Shown here in pieces: positions 11,992 to 22,322 of a stretch of DNA of 64,000 nt. This stretch comes from Myrmaecium sp. VS I D KN 1 (taxonomy: Eukaryota > Ascomycota > Dothideomycetes > Valsariales > Valsariaceae). The notes under the pieces are model-generated. The model made no database searches, was not told the origin of the DNA, and saw only the letters and a list, made by a program, of their open reading frames with translations. A program made the position numbers and the translations under genes. The DNA lies in the NCBI GenBank assembly GCA_019775845.1, contig JADQAV010000015.1, forward strand, positions 1,054,001 through 1,118,000. Direction: 5' to 3'. How positions within the stretch are numbered: the stretch's first letter is position 1; every line of letters begins with the position of its first letter.

Positions 11992-14946
11992 ATGAAAGAA
12001 ACTCTGCGAGGGCCGCCCGGGTCGAGGGGCCAGGCAAAGGAGTCATCTCCGGGAGGCGCTTCGAGGAAGTTGGCGGGTTCGCGATCGGGTTCCACGGAGT
12101 CGGCATCGCGAGGAGCTCGGCTTCACCATAGCCCGTCACCCGCCTCGTCCTCGTCGTCATTGAAGGCCGCTGCGGCCGCTGCGACCATTACGCCGCATCG
12201 TCCGGCGCCGGCGCCGCCTGCCCGACGGCTGGATGGGTCACCGAATCGTCATCCCGGCGGTCCCATCCGGACCGCATCTCGTGAGAAGCGTTCTCGCGCC
12301 GCGGGGCCTTCGAGGACGACGTCACCTTCGCACGCCGTGCTAGCTGCGCCGGCCGAGGCATCGCGTACCGCTCATACATATCGCTACCCTTTCAGTGATG
12401 ACGGATCAGAGGATGAAGAGGAGGATGATGGCCCCGGCCGTGCACCGCACGAGATCCGCCGTCTGGCGGATAGCGCTTCGCCCCCACCCCTCCTGAGCTC
12501 CATGGTCTTCGATCCCACATCCCCCGCCAAGGGCCACGCCCGTGCCGCATCTCCGCTGCCCGAGCGCAGGGAAGCTGTCCCACGAGCGCGAACGCCGTGG
12601 AAGGAGCAGAAGGCGGTGCACACCGCGCCGTCCTTCCGGACGCCCGTCGAGCCCGCCAACACCGTTTCCCTCTCCCAGCTGGAAGCTGCATACGCCAACC
12701 AGACGCCTTCCGCCTCCGCCTCCACCCTCGCGCCCCCGTGGCCGCCGGTTCAGGAAACGGCCCGCCTTCCGAGTCCCGCCGCCGACATCGCCTTCCAACC
12801 CGCCACGCCCTTCAACCCCACTCGCCCGCTGTCGCCGGTGAGTGAGATGGACGTGCGCTTGGGATTGGCGCGGCCGGAGGATGTGGTCGATCGACCTCGG
12901 GAGCGAAGGAGGCGATCGAGATGCTGGAGCGCAGGCAGCAGGAATGGCGGCGGTGGTTCGGGATTTCGGGAGTTGATGGAGATCTACCGGATTGGGCCGA
13001 GAGGGGAAGGGGACGTGGCGTGGGAGAAGTTTCGACGGTTCCTGCAGCGGAGGAAAGATCGGAAGCTGTGGAAGGGAATACGGCGGGACGCACAGAGGGA
13101 GAAGGAGGAAGAAAGGCAGCGGGACGAGGTGCTGTTGGGGGAGCGCCGGGCGTTTGCCCAACGCGAGGAAGAGCGGTGGAGAAAGGAGGCGGAGGATGCC
13201 GCCTGGGAAGAGGAATATGCTCTTGCAGCAAGGGAGTCACACGAGGGCGATGACGTCGTCCGTGAGGATGGGCCCGGATACAGCGATGCTGCGCCTCTTG
13301 AAGGTGAAGTTTCGGCTCCTAGCCCGGTGGTTCGGCAAGACTTGCTGTGCCCGGAGCCATTCCAGCGACCGCATCGCAATGGAGAGCTCGCTGCGTCTCC
13401 GAGCATGGACTCTCTGGCGTTGCGGTCGAGAAGCCCATTACCGGCACCAGTGCCAATCGCGCCTGCTCGCAGGCTGCCGCCGTACCACGACATGCCCTCG
13501 CGGGAGACCAGCCCATATGTCCAAGTCGGAGCGCCTCCCATCAGTCTCGAGACGGTCAACGCACGCATGTCACAGGCCTACGACAAGCCGACCGGTAAGG
13601 CACCCGGCCACACGCGCAAGCCCTCCAACGTCCTCAAGCGGCTGAAGGACCTCGCCCTAAGCCACGAGCAAAGGGAGCCGGATCTCCTCGAGGCCATCGG
13701 TAACTGGCGGGCGGGGTCGGAAGTGAAGCATCGCCTCAAGGAGCGCGAGAAGCTAAAGGCCATGATCGGGCTCCCCCAGCCTCCTCACAGCTCAAGCTTT
13801 GCTGATCTCGAGGCCAGGGCGACGACGCAACCGGTGCCCACGGCGGCGGCAGCAGGCGTGTCGGAGACAGGTGGGCCGCCTCGCAAGGTGATCAACCTCG
13901 CGAGGACAAAGCGGTACAGCGCGAGTCGGGACACTCGGTTCACTGACTTTATGCAGCCAATTGCCACGCCGAGCACTGTGCATCTTTCCCCTCCGTTGCC
14001 TGCCCTCGAGGCCGCGCCTCCTCTCCCGGCCCGCTCGGCCCCGACTCCGGAAGAGACTCACATCCGGCCTCCGCTTCCCAACGCCTCCGCCGACAATGCC
14101 TCCCACACCAGCCTCACGAACCTCTTCGCGCGGCTGCGACCTCACCACGAAGGGATGGAAGCGTTTGGGAAGGTGGAGAGCCCCTCCCATCGCCGTGGTG
14201 CCGGCAGCCGTAGCCCTAAGCGTCCGAGCCCTCTGCAGCAGGGTGGCGGCAGCAACAACAACAACAACAGCAGCAGCAGCGGCGGCGGCGGCAACAGCAA
14301 CCTCGGGGTACCTCCGGATCACCGCCACCAACGCGACCGCTCACGGGAGAAGCTCAACATCCTTCCTGCGCTGCTCGTACGGCGGGACTCGGACAAGTCC
14401 TTCTTCTGCCAGGGCGTCCCGAGCTCCAACAGCCCGGAGACGACGCCTGAACTTCCATCGATGACGCAGCAGCAGCAGCAGATCGGGAAGAGGATGGCGG
14501 TGGGCCAGCAGATTCCTGTTGTTCCTGCTTCTCCTCTTCCTCCTCCTCCGCCGCCGCCACCACCGCCACCACCACCGCCACGGCCCGCAAACCGGCTCGA
14601 CACGATGGATTTCCGGGTAACGACGTACGAAAATTTCGGCGGAAATCCCTTTGGGAGAGGTGGTGATGGAGGTGGCGACAGCGGGTGGTTCAGGACCCGG
14701 AGCTTAAGGACGGCGAGTAGCTGTTATGAAGAGACGACAGGGAGGTGGGATGAGGACGAGGAAATGGATGGAGGACGAAGAAGAAGACGAAGCAGTTGCT
14801 ACCCAGCGACGGCGTGGTCATCGTCATCGACGTTCTCGTCGCCGGAGATGCTGGATCGGCGGCCGGCGGGGTTCCGTAGTGAGGACGGCGTGTCGCGGGA
14901 CACGAGGTTTTATGCTTTTTACGATGGAGTGTTAGGGGACGAATGA
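11992..14946 (+). CDS. Large disordered protein of unknown function
   Basis: A single open frame of 984 codons. I do not recognise a family. The N-terminal 270 residues are Ser/Pro/Arg/Ala-rich. Residues about 300-420 form a charged helical block (from RELMEIYRIGP through a long Glu/Arg/Lys coiled-coil-like run). Around 555-610 is a more ordered motif (KPSNVLKRLKDLALSHEQRE, then LLEAIGNWRAGSEVKHRLKE). The C-terminal third has runs of Asn, Ser, Gly, Gln and Pro, including a run of about 15 prolines near residue 855. Length and frame integrity despite GC-rich sequence argue for a real gene. The ordered blocks suggest a scaffold or cortical/cytoskeletal adaptor, but that is a guess. Confidence 0.72.
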   Translation: MKETLRGPPGSRGQAKESSPGGASRKLAGSRSGSTESASRGARLHHSPSPASSSSSLKAAAAAATITPHRPAPAPPARRLDGSPNRHPGGPIRTASREKRSRAAGPSRTTSPSHAVLAAPAEASRTAHTYRYPFSDDGSEDEEEDDGPGRAPHEIRRLADSASPPPLLSSMVFDPTSPAKGHARAASPLPERREAVPRARTPWKEQKAVHTAPSFRTPVEPANTVSLSQLEAAYANQTPSASASTLAPPWPPVQETARLPSPAADIAFQPATPFNPTRPLSPVSEMDVRLGLARPEDVVDRPRERRRRSRCWSAGSRNGGGGSGFRELMEIYRIGPRGEGDVAWEKFRRFLQRRKDRKLWKGIRRDAQREKEEERQRDEVLLGERRAFAQREEERWRKEAEDAAWEEEYALAARESHEGDDVVREDGPGYSDAAPLEGEVSAPSPVVRQDLLCPEPFQRPHRNGELAASPSMDSLALRSRSPLPAPVPIAPARRLPPYHDMPSRETSPYVQVGAPPISLETVNARMSQAYDKPTGKAPGHTRKPSNVLKRLKDLALSHEQREPDLLEAIGNWRAGSEVKHRLKEREKLKAMIGLPQPPHSSSFADLEARATTQPVPTAAAAGVSETGGPPRKVINLARTKRYSASRDTRFTDFMQPIATPSTVHLSPPLPALEAAPPLPARSAPTPEETHIRPPLPNASADNASHTSLTNLFARLRPHHEGMEAFGKVESPSHRRGAGSRSPKRPSPLQQGGGSNNNNNSSSSGGGGNSNLGVPPDHRHQRDRSREKLNILPALLVRRDSDKSFFCQGVPSSNSPETTPELPSMTQQQQQIGKRMAVGQQIPVVPASPLPPPPPPPPPPPPPPRPANRLDTMDFRVTTYENFGGNPFGRGGDGGGDSGWFRTRSLRTASSCYEETTGRWDEDEEMDGGRRRRRSSCYPATAWSSSSTFSSPEMLDRRPAGFRSEDGVSRDTRFYAFYDGVLGDE

Positions 14947-16166
14947 AGGTATTGATGGACGGATGGATGGCTGCATGAAAGAATGGTTGTATGAACATAG
15001 CTGGCTCGTATCAATTAGTTCATTTGTTTTGTTGTCCCAAAGAGGATTATTGTGTGTGTATGCATGTGGAGATGGTGTTCGCCATCGGGCTTTATTGCTC
15101 TTTTTTTCTTCTCGTCTGCGGTGGAGAGAAGCCTCGTGCTGTAACCAGTAGAACTTCCAGTACTAAACCGCCGGATATATCCTGATCCACTCTCTTTTCT
15201 CCATTTGTTTTCTTCATCTCTGTGGACAATATTGAGGGTTCTGAAAAGAGTAAATAGGGAATCGGAATGTTCGAGGTACTATACCTTCCCATTCTTTGTT
15301 CTGTTTCTGTTTCGTTTCATCCCGTGTTCGAACAGATAAAACCGTCAAGGGGACGAGGATCCCTGAAGTGAAGGAAAGAAGGAACATATTGGGATACATG
15401 GATGTAAGCACATACGAACTGTACTGTAAGCAAGTCGATCGGATCTGGTACGTAGTTTCGAGGCTCGTTTCGTTTCGTTCCGTTTCGTTTCTGTCTCTCC
15501 AGTCGGTTAGGACGGACGGAAACCTCATCGTCTCTCTGTGAATTCGGCGAGATCATCACGGAAGGGATGGATTGTGCGTCGTGTATGTGTGTGGGCATAT
15601 GTATCTATATATATAAGGATATGCTGAGAAGATGTACTCCGTAAATGGTATGTTTATGAGCGGCATGCGAGTGAAGATATCGATGGATGACATCAGCAAT
15701 CTGCCTTCCGGTTGTCATCCGTACGTGGAGGTTAGGAGTAGGAGTAGGAGATGGATCTTCATCATCGCCACCATCAGCCTCATCTTCCTCATCGGTGGTG
15801 GTACCGGTATATGTGGGGTGTGTGGGAGAGAGAGTGAGGTCGAGGGAAGGATGTCGTTGGTGGGTGAGGTGGACGGCTTGACGGGTAAGATCAGGCAGCT
15901 AAGCGCCCGGGACGGGGACGGGATCCGGGGTCCTTCGAGGTTCGTGCAGCTGCAGGGACTGACAGCCAGTGGGCAGTGGGAAGGGACAGACTGACAGGGA
16001 CAGGGCTGAATAGTGGACAGTGGAAAGTCCGTCAGTGCTTGCTAGTTAGTAGTCAGCCAATCATGGACGGAAGAGTCGGGTACCTAAGGTGTCCAGCCCC
16101 GGTCCAGTAGGGCGCCAAACTGGTTACTGTGATTGGACAGTTTTATTCAATCCATCCAATCCATCC

Positions 16167-16200
16167 CGTCCATCCCATCCCATCCCATCCCATCCCATCA
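16167..16200. repeat. (CATCC)n microsatellite
   Basis: Tandem CATCC pentamers, about six copies, preceded by looser CCAAT/CATCC units. Confidence 0.8.
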
Positions 16201-16312
16201 CATCGCATCTTCCCTTCCCTCCCCCAGAGAGGGGCAAAGCAGGATGGAGCCGCCGCTCACTCTGTTTGCCGCCCTCTCTGTCCCTCTCTTTGCTCCTCAC
16301 GCGCGCACACTC

Positions 16313-16349
16313 GCACCACCTGCACCACCTGCACCACCTGCACCACCAT
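16313..16349. repeat. CACCTGCAC tandem repeat
   Basis: About four copies of a 9-bp unit (CACCTGCAC) in tandem. Confidence 0.8.
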
Positions 16350-16930
16350 GCACCCACCACTCTCTTCCAGAACACCTCCATCTCCATCTCCATCTTCCCC
16401 TCCCTCCTTCCCTCCTCTCTCTCCTTTGCGAGCTCTTCTTTTACCCGGTTGTCTTTTCTCCATCCGCCTTCGACAGGAGGACCGGATGAGTGTATTGTTG
16501 GATCATTCTTGATTGTCTGTTTGCCTGACTGCCTTGTCCGTCTGCCTGTCTGTCCGTCTGACTGTACCGGACCGTCTCACCTGCGTTCGGCCGTCTTGCC
16601 ACCGTCCGCGGTGGAAGTGAGGGCGAGAAGTGGTTTTGGTAGCAGTAAAGTATAAGACACAGTACAGTACTAGTAGGTCGGTAAGGTGAGGTAGCAGTAA
16701 GCAACCACCCGAACCGCCTCGTGGGCGTCCCGAGTCCTCCCCTCCACATCCACATATCCACAACCACATCCGCATCCCAGCCCGCTGCGAGGGCGTCTAT
16801 TCTCGGACGTCGTGGTCTTCCCTCCCCAACCTATCACCATCCTCCCTCTCCCTTCCAGCCTGTCGTGGGTCGACAAGGGCCTCACTTTTGCCGCCCATAC
16901 ATGATTAGACATCTGGTGCGTTTTTCTTCC

Positions 16931-16955
16931 TCTCTCTCTCTCTCTCTCTCTCTCC
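16931..16955. repeat. (TC)n microsatellite
   Basis: About twelve TC dinucleotides in a pyrimidine-rich leader region. Confidence 0.85.
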
Positions 16956-17287
16956 GGGCTCTGCCACTCGTCTTCCTCTCCTCCATGCCAGGCGCTTAGC
17001 CGGACAAAAGCCTCCTCCTCCCCCCTCCGCTCTCCAGTTCCCTTCCCCTTTCCTCTCCTCGAAAGCCGGTCTTCTCCATCCATTCATCCATCCTTCTCTC
17101 TAAATCCTCTCTGCCCTTGCCTCTCTTTCTCTCCTTCTTCTCTTTTCTCCACTGCGGTAGCTCGAAGCTGGTGTCGCTGGTCTCGTCCACCTTGCTCGCC
17201 GCATCTTTTTTTTGCCTCCTCCTCCATTCTTCCCCCCGTTCATGACCGTCTCACGTCATCCTCGCTCCGTCTGTTCCGCGTCGTAGA

Positions 17288-19033
17288 ATGGCTGCCAACG
17301 GCCAGAAAACAGCCGCAGCAGTCACGGTCAAGCCTCGCATCTCCATCGACTCCGTCGCGCCTTCGTTGAAATCTCCCCGCACCGCCCGCTTCGCTGAAGC
17401 GACCGCCGTCTACTCGCCCATCGACGACGGCCGCTCCCCCTTCGCCGACCCTCCCACCAACCACTACCAGCCGCAGCCCCAGCCCGCCGACACCGGCTTC
17501 ACCTACCTGCAGCCCGGCGTCGAGATGGAGGAGACGGACAGCAAGAAGTACATCCCGCCGCCGCCCATGACGCCCCTCAAGAGCGTCCTCAAGTCCCCCG
17601 GCGCCCCGCCCCGAACGCCGGCCGGCATGGCCAGCATCCTGAGCCCCACCTTTCGAGAGGAGCAGATCCTCGAGAAGCGGGAGGAGCAGACCGAGAAGGA
17701 GCAGGCAAAGGACCTCGTGAGTGATCCTCTCCGGAACCGCTACCCGCATTCCGCATCTCCCCTCCTCCATCGACTAACATCCGGCCCCAGAAAGTCAAGT
17801 TTCGCGTGCGGGTGGCCAAGATCTTCCTCCGCGGCATCAACTTCGCCTGCAGCCTCATCGTCCTCTCCATGCTCGCCGCCTCCTTCTCCGTCTTCAACGC
17901 GACCAAGAACCTCCCGCCCCGGAACAAGCTGACGCCCTGGGCGACGAACACGCAGACCTGGCCGCAGATCGTCGTCCTCGTCATCTCCGTCATCTCCCTG
18001 GTCATGTCCATCGTCATCCTGGCCGCCTACTTCCGCGGTGGCCACAAGCGAGCCGAAAAAGTGGCCGTCTACTACACCGTCTTCACCGTCGCCTTCTTCA
18101 TCCTCAGCATCATCATGTGGGCCGTCGGCGCCGGCATCCTCAATCAGACCAAGGCGACCAGCAACAGTCAAGACATGTGGGGGTGGGCCTGCAAAGACAA
18201 CACCCGCCGAGAACTCTTCCAGGACGATGTCTCGTATGCCTTGGTCTGCCGTCTGCAGGTGAGTTAATTCCCAAAAGAATCCCGGCCTTTCCTTCTGTTT
18301 TGGCTCCGGACTAACGCTTTCCGACCAGGACTGGGCCCTCGTCTGCTGCATCATCGAGGTCGTCATCGAGACGCTCTGCATCATCATCTACGGCATCGTC
18401 TTCTACCGCTTCTGGAGCAAGCGCAAGCTGCGCAAGTCCATGGCCGTCCGCGACCGCGCCCGCTCCGACCTCTACCTCGCCCAGCTGCGCTCCCAATCCG
18501 CGCCCAACACGCCCGGCTTCGGGCCCATGTCCCCTCGCTCCGGCGGCTGGCGACCTCCGCCGGGTCATCCGCTCTACGTCGACCCCTACTCCGCCGCCGA
18601 GCAGGGCCAGGCTGCGTACGAGCACGAAGTCGACACCCCCGTCCAATACCCCCGCGGCTTCGCCTCCCCCAAACCCTTCCAACTCCAACCCCCGCCCATC
18701 AAAATCAACGGCGCCACGCCCAAAGTCGCGCAAGTCGGCTTCGCAACCGCCGACGCATCCGACGACAGCAACGGCAACGGCAAAGCGCCCATCGTCTCCG
18801 TCTCGCCATCCCCTCCTCCTCCTCCTCCCCCATCTGCCCCCCTCGCGTCCCCCGCCCGCTTCGAGGTCGTCCAGGAACACGTCCCGGCCGCGCCGGGCGA
18901 GCGCCAGTACGCCGCCGTCCCCATCCCGGGCTCGTACGCGAGCCCGCTGGCGAGCCCCGGTCCGATGGTGGCGCCGACCTCGTTCGGTCAGGCCGTGAGC
19001 ACGGATGAGCGGGTGCATGTGCAACGGCCGTGA
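17288..19033 (+). CDS. Four-helix (tetraspan-type) membrane protein, fungal
   Basis: Three exons (17288-17716, 17791-18258, 18329-19033), all phase 0, give 533 residues. The N-terminal 150 residues are Pro/Ser-rich and end in a charged helix (EEQILEKREEQTEKEQ). Four transmembrane helices follow: residues about 153-178 (FLRGINFACSLIVLSMLAAS), 196-222, 231-258 and 300-326, the last starting DWALVCCIIE. The C-terminal 200 residues are disordered with poly-Pro. The layout resembles MARVEL-like or SUR7-like cortical proteins with cytosolic tails. No family signature is certain, so the role (membrane organisation) is inference. A long pyrimidine-rich leader precedes it. Confidence 0.8.
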
Positions 19034-19891
19034 GATGGGGTCGGGGATCTGTTCCCTGAGGGAGATGGAAAGGGGAAATTGAAAAAGGGGGTAATTTTTT
19101 GGGGTGTAGATTCGGAGATTGCATGCCCATCTTTTTTTTTTTTTTTTCGTCTTTTTGTCGTCGTTTCGTTCCGTTTGATATCCTGGTGCTTGGCGGGGTC
19201 TTGGTCTTTTGCGCTTCTCTCTTCTTCTTCTTCTCCATCCGTCCGTCCTTCCTTCCCTCCCTTTTTTTGTTTGTTTCTCACCTTTTCTTTTCGAGTGGGA
19301 CCAGATGGTCGTGAGGCGTGTGCTCAGCACGACGTACCAGTTCCTTTGACCGATGTGAAAAGGAAAATTTCAGCTCAGCTCAGCTCAGCCCAATCTCTCT
19401 TCGATGATGATGATGATGACGGGTTGCGTTAATGGATGGGATGGATGGATAGTTGTACAATGTGGATATATATACATGATGATACAGTGTTTACATCCCT
19501 CTCACTCCCACTCCCCCTCCCCCTCCCCTCTCTCTCTCGATCTTCATGTGACGCAATCCATGATCAATCCTCCTTATCTTTGGCATGCTGCGTTTGCTGT
19601 TTGCCGTAGTTCATCCGGGATCACCTCTGATGTTGTCCGTCATGCTCATCACCGCCATCACCACCACGACGGCTGCTGATGGTGATCCGAAAGCACGTCC
19701 CTGTGCCTGTGTATGGGTTGGACATGCTTCCATACCGGTCTTGTGTCTCGCTTCATCCTCCCCGCCCCTTCTTCATCTTCGCGCGTATACGACGTGCTCG
19801 TCCCTTTCTCTCGACACACCCCATGCAGCAGCCCCTCCCCCTTCCATTCCATGCAACGTAATCCTCCACACCTGGACCGGCCCTCCTCTCC
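19034..19891. other. Convergent spacer, membrane protein gene / ATP11
   Basis: About 860 bp between converging genes. It has a T-run at about 19131-19147, a CAGCT pentamer repeat at about 19371-19388 and ATG/GAT triplets near 19404. No gene is seen. Confidence 0.55.
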
Positions 19892-20990
19892 CTACAGGGC
19901 CTTCTCGGCCTCCTCCAGCAGCCGGTCGACGTCAAAACCACCATCGCCGGCGGAGAACTGCTCGAGCAGGCGGCCACGGGCGGGGCTCTCCTGGGCCTGG
20001 ACGCCGTAGAACTTCTGCAGGCACATGAGCAGCCACTTGGCCTCGTCGACGGCGACGCCGCGGCCGGGCACGACCTGGCCCTGGACGAGGACGAGGCCCT
20101 TGGCGGCCACGAGCTCCTGGTGGAAGGAGACGGTCGTGTGCGGGCTGCTGAACTCGCCCCGGAGCTTGTACTCGGCCAGGTGGGTGAAGAGGACGGTGGC
20201 GGTGTCGGCGGCCGGGAAGGTCCACTGGAGGAAGTGGATCTCGGCGCCCTGGGCGCCCTCGCGCGGGAGCGGCAGGACGAACTGTGGGTGCTTGCGCGCC
20301 CGGAGCGCGAGCACCGCCCAGCTCGTCGCGGGCAGCACGGCCGCGAGGGAGGCCTCGTTCGCCGCGTGTCGGAGCCGCCAGAGCACCTCGATCTCCTTCT
20401 GTGGGAGGGTGAGGATCTTGGGGATGTCGAGGAAGGAGGAGAGCGTCTTCACCCCCGGAGGGGCTTTGCTGCTGTTCTTGCTGTCGTTGCTGTTGCCGTT
20501 GCCGGCGGGTTTGGGGGACGGAGGCGGAGTGGGCGGGGCGTGGTGCGGCGGTTGCGGCGTGGCCGGTGGTGATGCATGAGCGGAGGTTGACGGCGTAGGT
20601 GTGGAGGGAGAGGCGGAGGCGGAGGCGGTATCGCTGGTGGGTTTGAGAGGCGCGGTCACACCGGGCACGGCGGCCTGCTTGCGGAGATCCTCGATCTTAT
20701 CCTTGTAGACATTGCGGAGCTCGTTGATGTCGTTAAGGCCTTCTCTGCGGCGAGTTCACGGGTCAGCGGAGGGGGTTCTTAGGCTTGTTCCGCCCGGGCA
20801 CATCTCCGACGTACTGTCTGGCCTTGTTCTCCAGCTTTTCCTTGTACTTGGCCAGCACTCGCTCTTGGGCGCCGCCGTGGGTGGCCAGGAAGCGCACATC
20901 GTGCACCTGAGCCCACCGTCGCTGCGGAGCCCGCAGCGCCGGGCGACAGAGGAGGAATCGACGCAGGGCGGGGGCGCGGACAGCGGCCAT
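19892..20990 (-). CDS. ATP11: F1-ATPase assembly factor Atp11
   Basis: Two exons (20815-20990, 19892-20744) joined across a 69-nt intron give 342 residues. The N-terminus (MAAVRAPALRRFLLCRPALR) is an arginine-rich mitochondrial targeting sequence. A helical stretch (ERVLAKYKEKLENKARQEGL) precedes a Ser/Pro linker, then the ATP11 domain from about residue 170 (LSSFLDIPKI, LWRLRHA, FVLPLPREGAQGAEIHFLQW). Atp11/ATPAF1 is a matrix chaperone that binds free F1 beta subunits until alpha subunits join. The low-complexity linker (residues about 95-160) is longer than in yeast. Confidence 0.87.
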
Positions 20991-22322
20991 GGCGGATGGA
21001 GGACGCAAAGGACCGTGAAGGAGTGAGAGGATCGAGCTTGGGGAGGGTGAGTGAGTGAGGTTATGACGGTTACAAATAGTAGTACTGACCGTCTGTACTG
21101 TTCTGTACAGCGGATGTTTTGTCATGAAAGTAAAATACAGCGGGGCAGCAGGTTGGTATGAATCTTTCGTACGCGCGGCGTACATGTCGTCACGGAACGT
21201 CGCGTCCGCCTAAGCGGATTGGTGCCTGGCAGGACGACCACGGCAGGCTGGGAAAGTCAGGCAAGGCAAATGGCAGGCTGGGGAGCAAGAAAGGCTGGCC
21301 TTCCATTCACAATACCTTACCTAGGTATTTTCCGACCCTCCCTCTTAATACTTAGATACAGTATCTCTCTGTCTATCTCCCCAAGATGAGACGCAGTGGG
21401 AACCAATGAGGAATCAATTAAAGTAAGGAATGAATGTGATTATTACACGTGATGCTCCTCAAAGAAACCAGATGGATTATTCGTCGTAGTAAATACCCAG
21501 AAGCGGTTTCAGTCCTCTCCTCCCGTGATCCCGTCTCTCCCTCTGACCTCCGCTCTGCCCGTGACTTTCCGTCCCGCTGATTTCAGTGCGGCGGAGCTGT
21601 TCCGGTCCGCGTTCGTCACCGCAGGTCCAGCTCGTCCCGCCCGCCAGGAACCCGAAGCCGACCTCCATCAGCCCCTCATGCGGGCGCCTGGCCGCTAGCT
21701 AGTACCTAGCTACTCCGCACCACAAACCACCCGCCAAACCTACCTACTACCCTAACCACTGCCACACGCCCACGGCCACTGCCGCCACGGCCACGGCCAC
21801 GGCTACTAGGTACCACCACCACCACCACCACCACCACCACCACCACTACCACTACCTACTACCTCCACTACCACTACCACTACCACCACCACCTCCGAAC
21901 TCCAACCTCCTCTTCTCTTCTCCACGGCTCCCACCCGCAATATTCCCAGTTACCACAACACTCTTACTCCTCCCGACACTCCTCTCGGTCTATCCTTCAT
22001 CTTCATGCTCACCTGTTACCCGCCATCTCGCTTCCCCGCCAGTCTTCCACTTCGCATTTAACGCCCGCAAATCAGCTACCGCCTATCGCGAATTGCGCCC
22101 TTCGACTACTACCTTCACCTGCACCTGCACCCGCCTCTCGCTATTCTGGATCCTCTCCTGAGCCGCCCTCCGCAAGCCGCGCCGGCGCTCCTCTCGCTAT
22201 TCTCCCGAGGGGCATCAAGATCTCCTACCTGCTGCAGGCCACCGTCTGTCAGGCCCGCAACTGGAGCCCTGGAGCCGCGCACGAGGCCGTCGCTGACGCC
22301 GGCCTCCACCCACCCGTAGGGC
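20991..22322. promoter_or_regulatory. Divergent promoter region ATP11 / ArfGAP
   Basis: About 1.3 kb between divergent starts. It includes TACTGAC/CTGTAC short repeats near 21090, a palindromic TACCTAGGTA at about 21318, CCACGG repeats at about 21770-21802 and an (ACC)n tract. The final 400 bp are pyrimidine-rich leader for the ArfGAP gene. No gene is evident. Confidence 0.5.
21812..21846. repeat. (ACC)n microsatellite
   Basis: About eleven ACC triplets, continuing into imperfect ACCACT units to about 21890. Confidence 0.85.

Larger units (their letters stand above)
14947..17287. other. Long spacer upstream of the four-helix membrane protein
   Basis: About 2.3 kb without a supportable gene. 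It holds three simple repeats (near 16167, 16313 and 16931), GTACAGTACTAGTA-type palindromes near 16660, and a long pyrimidine-rich leader from about 16830 to 17280. Short open frames here are translations of CT- or GA-rich repeats. Confidence 0.55.

Noticed and set aside
15632-15994. 120-codon open frame in the spacer before the four-helix protein
   Set aside because: No homology signs, no leader or splice support, and composition like surrounding non-coding DNA.
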